Made by a program: the position numbers and the translations under genes. A stretch of 64,000 nt of DNA from Anaerolineales bacterium (GTDB taxonomy: Bacteria > Chloroflexota > Anaerolineae > 4572-78 > J111), in the NCBI GenBank assembly GCA_020634935.1, contig JACKAT010000007.1, positions 1 to 64,000 on the forward strand, written 5' to 3'. A model generated the notes under the pieces. It did no database searches. It worked only from the letters and a program-made list of their open reading frames with translations, and was not told where the DNA came from. Positions 60,419 through 64,000 of this stretch are shown here, piece by piece (positions within the stretch are counted from its first letter, which is position 1; the number at the start of each line of letters is the position of its first letter).

Positions 60419-60781
60419 ATGAGAAGTGGGTTCAATAAAATTGTTGTTTTAGTCATCGGCTTAGTGATCTTTGTTACCGGCTCTACGGCCATCATCACCC
60501 TGGCTCAAGAACCAAGCAACCTGCCCCAAGAAAATAGTGGCGCTATCACCGTCGATATTGCCCCGGCGGTATTCGCATCACATTACTACGCCGAAAACCC
60601 GGAACTCATGGCGGCTCAGCGCGTCGCTGTCGATAATGTTCCGGCCCAATCCGCATCACAGTTCTACGCCGAAAACCCCGAACTGTTAGCCGCCCATCGC
60701 GTCGAAGCCGGCTCTCCTGTTGATAACGCGCTGGACACTGAACCTCATCATCCCCGACTGCGCGGCATGCTGGTCTATTAA
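60419..60781 (+). CDS. Small secreted protein with YAENPEL repeats
   Basis: 120 residues. A signal peptide or membrane anchor (about 7-29, IVVLVIGLVIFVTGSTAII) is followed by two copies of a unit: ASHYYAENPELMAAQRV (53-69) and ASQFYAENPELLAAHRV (79-95), about 26 residues apart. The end is His/Pro-rich. The family is not recognised. Ribosome site AAGGAGA fits a real gene. It may be a cell-surface or exported peptide; no protease or exporter is adjacent. Confidence 0.75.
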   Translation: MRSGFNKIVVLVIGLVIFVTGSTAIITLAQEPSNLPQENSGAITVDIAPAVFASHYYAENPELMAAQRVAVDNVPAQSASQFYAENPELLAAHRVEAGSPVDNALDTEPHHPRLRGMLVY

Positions 60782-60957
60782 CTAACTCAAGTTGTCACCT
60801 TGACATCCAAACCGAGGAGTAGGGAGTAGGAAGTAGGGATTAAGGGGTCAAAACCGATTACTTCCTACTCCCTACTCTCCCTACTTCCCGCGTGGTTAGG
60901 ACTGAAACATGGATTTTTTAGTATTTCCTGGGCCTGGTAGCAACTTGGGTTATATAA
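60780..60957. repeat. Nested inverted repeat (AACTCAAGTTG / GGAGTAGGAAGTAGG type)
   Basis: Outer words TAACTCAAGTTGTCACC and GGTAGCAACTTGGGTTATA echo the element at 36798-36950. The interior has GGAGTAGGGAGTAGGAAGTAGG and TACTTCCTACTCCCTACT, the words of the element at 25582-25680. It lies between the small secreted protein and helicase genes. Confidence 0.72.
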
Positions 60958-61029
60958 TTCATCCCTCATAATTCATCCTTCTTGAAGTTTGCTTCCCTCC
61001 TGGCCCTAAGCTAAAATTTCTTACACATC

Positions 61030-63405
61030 ATGGAGCATCAAACCGTTACTCTCAAAGGCGTCGTCGAGCGCATCACATACACCAACCCCGACAACGGCTA
61101 CACCATCGCTCGTTTTCAAGCCAGCGGCCGATTTGGGATGGTAACGCTCGTCGGCGCGCTGGCCGAGGTGCATCCGGGGGCGCGATTGAAGGTGGAAGGC
61201 CGCTGGAAAACCCACCCCAAATACGGCGAGCAGTTTGAGATTATCCGCTACGTGGAAGAGATGCCGGCCACCACCGAAGGCATCAAACGCTATTTGGGCA
61301 GCGGGCTCATCAAAGGCATCGGCCCCAAAATGGCCCGCCGCATCGCCGAACATTTCGGGGCGTACACCCTCGACGTAATCGAGAACGAGATCCACCGCCT
61401 CAACGAAGTGGACGGTATCGGGTACAAGCGGGTTAAGCTGATTGCCCAGGCTTGGGAGGCCCAGAAGCAGATCAAAGAGATTATGATCTTCCTGCAAGGC
61501 CACCAGGTCAGCACCACCCTGGCCGTTAAAATCTACAAGACTTACGGCGATAACGCCATCCCGATTGTCCAAGAGACGCCCTACCGCCTGGCCCGCGATA
61601 TCTACGGCATCGGCTTTTTAACCGCCGACAAGATCGCCCGCAGCCTCGGCATCGAGCCCGACGCCCCGCAGCGCGTTGCCGCCGGTATCGAGTACACCCT
61701 CAACCAACTGGCCGACCAGGGCCACGTCTACGCCCCTCGCGATCATCTCATCGAAGCCGCCGTCAAGATTCTCGATGTTATGGCCAACCAAGTCGATGCT
61801 CAAATCGATGGGTTGCAGCAGGAAGATCGGATTAAGGTCGAAGACTTGGCCAAGTTGCAGGGTCGCAAGGTCGCCGGGTCGCAAAGTGGCCGTGAGACAA
61901 GGTTGCAAGATGTCATTGGGAAAAACACCGACAATGATAATTCCGCAACTCCCCACTCCCAACCCCCACCCGCCAACGTCCAATTACCAATTACCAATTA
62001 CCAATCTCCTAATCTCCAATCTCCAACCTCCAACCTCCAACCCCTCCAAGCCGTCTATCTAAACCCCTTCTACTTCGCCGAAGTCGGCGTGGCGCAGCGG
62101 GCCAGCCGGCTGTTGGCGTCGCCGGAGAGCCGGTTGGGCGTGTTTCAAGAGGTGGCGTGGCATAAGGCGTTCGATTGGGTGGCCGGCCGGACCGGCGGTA
62201 TTACCCTGGCCGATCGCCAGCGCGAAGCGGTGCAGATGGCCTTGACCCAGAAAGTCGCTATTTTGACCGGCGGGCCGGGGACCGGCAAGACCAGCACTGT
62301 CAAAGCCATTTTGGAACTGCTCACCAGCAAAGGTAAATCGGCCTTACTAGCCGCGCCGACCGGTCGAGCCGCCAAACGGCTGGCCGAAAGCACCGGCCGC
62401 GAAGCCAAAACCATCCATCGCTTGCTCGAAGTCAGCCCCAGCGAAGGCTTTAAGTTCCAGCGCAACCAGGACAACCCGCTCGAGTGCGACCTGCTCATTC
62501 TGGATGAGTGCTCGATGATCGACCTGATGCTGATGAACAACGTCCTCAAAGCGGTGCATCCGGCCTCGCATCTGCTGCTGGTCGGCGACGCCGATCAACT
62601 GCCGAGCGTTGGCGCGGGCAACGTCCTGCGCGATCTGATCGGCAGCGGGGTGATTCCGGTCACCCGGCTGGAGGTCATCTTCCGGCAGGCGGCCGACAGC
62701 ACCATCATCACCAATGCCCATCGCATCAATCAAGGCCAGACCCCGATCTATCCCAAGTCGAAGCACGATTTTTACTTCTTCGGCAAGGAAGAGCCGGCGG
62801 AGGCCGCCGATTTGGTGGTCGATATTGTCGATCGGCGTATTCCGCATAAATTCGGCATTCCGCCGCCGGAGATTCAAGTGCTGACCCCCATGCACCGGGG
62901 CAGCGCCGGGGCGCGGACGCTCAATGAGAAGTTACAGGCCCAGCTCAACCCGCTGCGTTACGGGCAGCCGGAGTATCGCAGCGGCAGCCGCCTGTTTCGC
63001 GTGAGCGACCGGGTGTTGCAGCTCCGCAACAACTACGATAAAGATGTTTTCAACGGCGATATCGGCGCCATCACCCGGATCGATCTTGAGGAAGGCGAGG
63101 TTGTGGTCGAGTTCGAAGGGCGGCCGGTCACTTACGAATTTAGCGATCTGGATGAGCTGACCCTGGCCTACGCTATGAGCGTCCACAAAAGTCAGGGCAG
63201 CGAGTATCCGGTGGTCGTACTGCCGATGTTGACCCAGCATTACATGCTGCTCCAGCGCAACCTGTTGTACACCGCTATCACCCGGGCCAAAAAGATGGTG
63301 GTCATTGTCGGCACGCGCAAAGCAGTGGCAATGGCCGTAGGGAACGATAAAATCACGGCGCGTTGGTCGGCCCTGATCGAACGACTGAGGAGTGAAACGC
63401 CGTAA
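61030..63405 (+). CDS. recD2: RecD2-like 5'-3' DNA helicase with inserted repeat DNA
   Basis: 791 residues. An N-terminal OB-like part (KGVVERITYTNPDNGYTIARF), helix-hairpin-helix region (LGSGLIKGIGPKMARRIAEHFG), then Walker A ILTGGPGTGKTSTVKAI (about 411-427), DECSMIDLMLM, VGDADQLPSVGAGNVLRDLI, and near the end AYAMSVHKSQGSEYP with YTAITRAKK. All are RecD2 motifs of the superfamily 1B helicases. Residues about 275-340, between the N-terminal half and VYLNPFYFAEVGVAQRASRLL, are encoded by intergenic-type repeat words (see next entry), a linker absent from normal RecD2. It is not part of RecBCD. The ATG lacks a strong ribosome site. Confidence 0.9.
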   Translation: MEHQTVTLKGVVERITYTNPDNGYTIARFQASGRFGMVTLVGALAEVHPGARLKVEGRWKTHPKYGEQFEIIRYVEEMPATTEGIKRYLGSGLIKGIGPKMARRIAEHFGAYTLDVIENEIHRLNEVDGIGYKRVKLIAQAWEAQKQIKEIMIFLQGHQVSTTLAVKIYKTYGDNAIPIVQETPYRLARDIYGIGFLTADKIARSLGIEPDAPQRVAAGIEYTLNQLADQGHVYAPRDHLIEAAVKILDVMANQVDAQIDGLQQEDRIKVEDLAKLQGRKVAGSQSGRETRLQDVIGKNTDNDNSATPHSQPPPANVQLPITNYQSPNLQSPTSNLQPLQAVYLNPFYFAEVGVAQRASRLLASPESRLGVFQEVAWHKAFDWVAGRTGGITLADRQREAVQMALTQKVAILTGGPGTGKTSTVKAILELLTSKGKSALLAAPTGRAAKRLAESTGREAKTIHRLLEVSPSEGFKFQRNQDNPLECDLLILDECSMIDLMLMNNVLKAVHPASHLLLVGDADQLPSVGAGNVLRDLIGSGVIPVTRLEVIFRQAADSTIITNAHRINQGQTPIYPKSKHDFYFFGKEEPAEAADLVVDIVDRRIPHKFGIPPPEIQVLTPMHRGSAGARTLNEKLQAQLNPLRYGQPEYRSGSRLFRVSDRVLQLRNNYDKDVFNGDIGAITRIDLEEGEVVVEFEGRPVTYEFSDLDELTLAYAMSVHKSQGSEYPVVVLPMLTQHYMLLQRNLLYTAITRAKKMVVIVGTRKAVAMAVGNDKITARWSALIERLRSETP
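61845..62050. repeat. Intergenic-type repeats inside recD2
   Basis: GGTCGCAAGGTCGCCGGGTC words are followed by ATTACCAATTACC and AATCTCC/AACCTCC reiterations. These match word repeats found elsewhere only between genes (for example 19466-19510, on the opposite strand). They are read in frame as a Gln/Pro/Asn/Ser-rich linker. Confidence 0.85.
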
Positions 63406-63456
63406 ATGATTAGGTCGCTGCCGGCTTGTGAGGGAGATAAGAGTTGAAAAGAGTAA

Positions 63457-63490
63457 AGACCGGAGCAGGGTGGCTCCGGTCTCTTTAATT
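63457..63490 (+). terminator. Intrinsic terminator after recD2
   Basis: Perfect ten-base stem AGACCGGAGC (63457-63466) and GCTCCGGTCT (63473-63482), then a T-rich run. The minus-strand gene ends at 63510, so it may serve both. Confidence 0.88.
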
Positions 63491-63509
63491 TTAAGCGAGG
63501 CTTTTAGGA

Positions 63510-64000
63510 TTATTCGGCGGTAATAATAATGCTTCCCAGGTTGGTTTCTTCACCGGCTTCAACCCGTATCCGTTCTGACAGGGATAGCCCCGGATCGGAG
63601 GTCAATTGGACCCATCGTCCCGCCTCCGGTTCGGCGGTGAGAATGTAGCGACCCACCGGTAACGCCTCGAGCGCAAAGTTGCCTTCGGCGTCGGTCGTGG
63701 TGGTGCGGATAAAGGGCTGATCGGCGCAAGGCGTGGGGCCGTAAAACCGCGAGCTTAATCGTTCGACACAAATTTCAATAACGGCGTTGGCAATGGGCTG
63801 GTCATCCTCGTAAGCCAGTTGGCCGGTTATCGAGCCGGGCGCCTTTTCGATGGGCGCCGGCAGCGTGGGACCGGCTCCCAACACAGCCAGGTCGCTGACA
63901 TCATTATCAACCAGATTGGCATTCTCCATTCGATAGGCCGACCAAGTCGTACCGTCAAAGATATCAACTCCGTATTCGGTGCCGAACCAGAGCCGTCCCT
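63510..64000 (-). CDS. Beta-propeller (Reg_prop) protein, C-terminal part
   Basis: Open to the right edge; about 163 C-terminal residues are seen. Upstream of the first ATG the frame reads GRLWFGTEYGVDIFDGTTWS, a two-component-regulator propeller (Reg_prop) blade. The end (GSITGQLAYEDDQPIANAVI to AEPEAGRWVQLTSDPGLSL) is a carboxypeptidase-regulatory or SpaA-like beta domain with two cysteines. Such proteins are usually secreted or anchored. A kinase domain, if any, is outside the window. It ends at the terminator after recD2. Confidence 0.8.
   Translation of the reverse strand, partial: GRLWFGTEYGVDIFDGTTWSAYRMENANLVDNDVSDLAVLGAGPTLPAPIEKAPGSITGQLAYEDDQPIANAVIEICVERLSSRFYGPTPCADQPFIRTTTTDAEGNFALEALPVGRYILTAEPEAGRWVQLTSDPGLSLSERIRVEAGEETNLGSIIITAE

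Noticed and set aside
61618..61983. 121-codon minus-strand frame opposite recD2
   Set aside because: It is the antisense of the repeat insertion and of helicase codons; the sense frame carries all helicase motifs.

Overview
The window reads as a stretch of a bacterial chromosome, most likely Chloroflexota (Anaerolineae or Ardenticatenia-like). This is inference. It rests on a secreted glycosidase ending in the IYLPAILK-type tail often seen in that phylum, lipoproteins with Pro/Thr linkers, an HTH protein of the type that precedes a STAND ATPase, large PAS/GAF kinases, no sign of an LPS pathway, and many intergenic inverted repeats. About 50 protein genes are supported. I found no rRNA, tRNA, CRISPR array, phage or intact insertion sequence.

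Layout. 1-3.7 kb: truncated HTH gene, a DJ-1-like gene across a divergent promoter that carries five helically phased GAGAGAT heptamers, a flavin amine oxidase and a ThuA-like gene. 3.8-12.3 kb, all on the minus strand: two kinase-regulator pairs, each followed by a small unrecognised protein. The two small proteins (called P1 and P2 here) share a 17-residue motif, present twice in each. The two kinases share their sensory PAS/GAF half but have different catalytic halves and different regulator classes. This duplicated kinase-regulator-P module is the best candidate for an undescribed system. 12.8-16.4 kb: serine dehydratase, cation exporter, C-S lyase. 16.4-19.4 kb: a glycoconjugate operon (UDP-xylose synthase, O-antigen-ligase-like polymerase, GtrA). 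19.6-24.1 kb: phosphatase, lipoprotein, membrane-anchored binding protein and glycosyltransferase.

24.1-30.2 kb: an arginine operon (two tandem argC, argB, argD, argA-type acetyltransferase, AEC exporter) behind a near-consensus promoter and a leader that ends in an apparent attenuator. 30.3-33.4 kb: macro-domain protein, a 41-bp minisatellite, YefM/YoeB, a reductase and a RelE-like toxin broken by a stop codon. 33.4-43.3 kb: a hairpin-rich leader RNA, GH44 glucanase, DJ-1 protein, secreted repeat protein, an OmpR/HAMP-kinase pair, PQQ sugar dehydrogenase and a chlorite-dismutase-family protein. 43.3-50 kb: ComB, double GNAT, DUF4864-like lipoprotein, an operon of class IV aminotransferase, enoyl-CoA hydratase and aromatic decarboxylase, and an LPQSG-anchored alpha carbonic anhydrase. 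50.5-57 kb: two convergent hybrid kinases. 57.4-64 kb: intradiol dioxygenase-like lipoprotein, methyltransferase, a second 41-bp-period array, a small secreted repeat protein, a RecD2-like helicase with intergenic-type repeat DNA inserted in frame, and a truncated beta-propeller protein.

Intergenic DNA is unusually structured. A bipartite palindrome family bounded by GGAGC and GCTCC occurs at six places, and several nested inverted-repeat elements sit between genes. Two loci 28 kb apart carry tandem repeats with the same 41-bp period.
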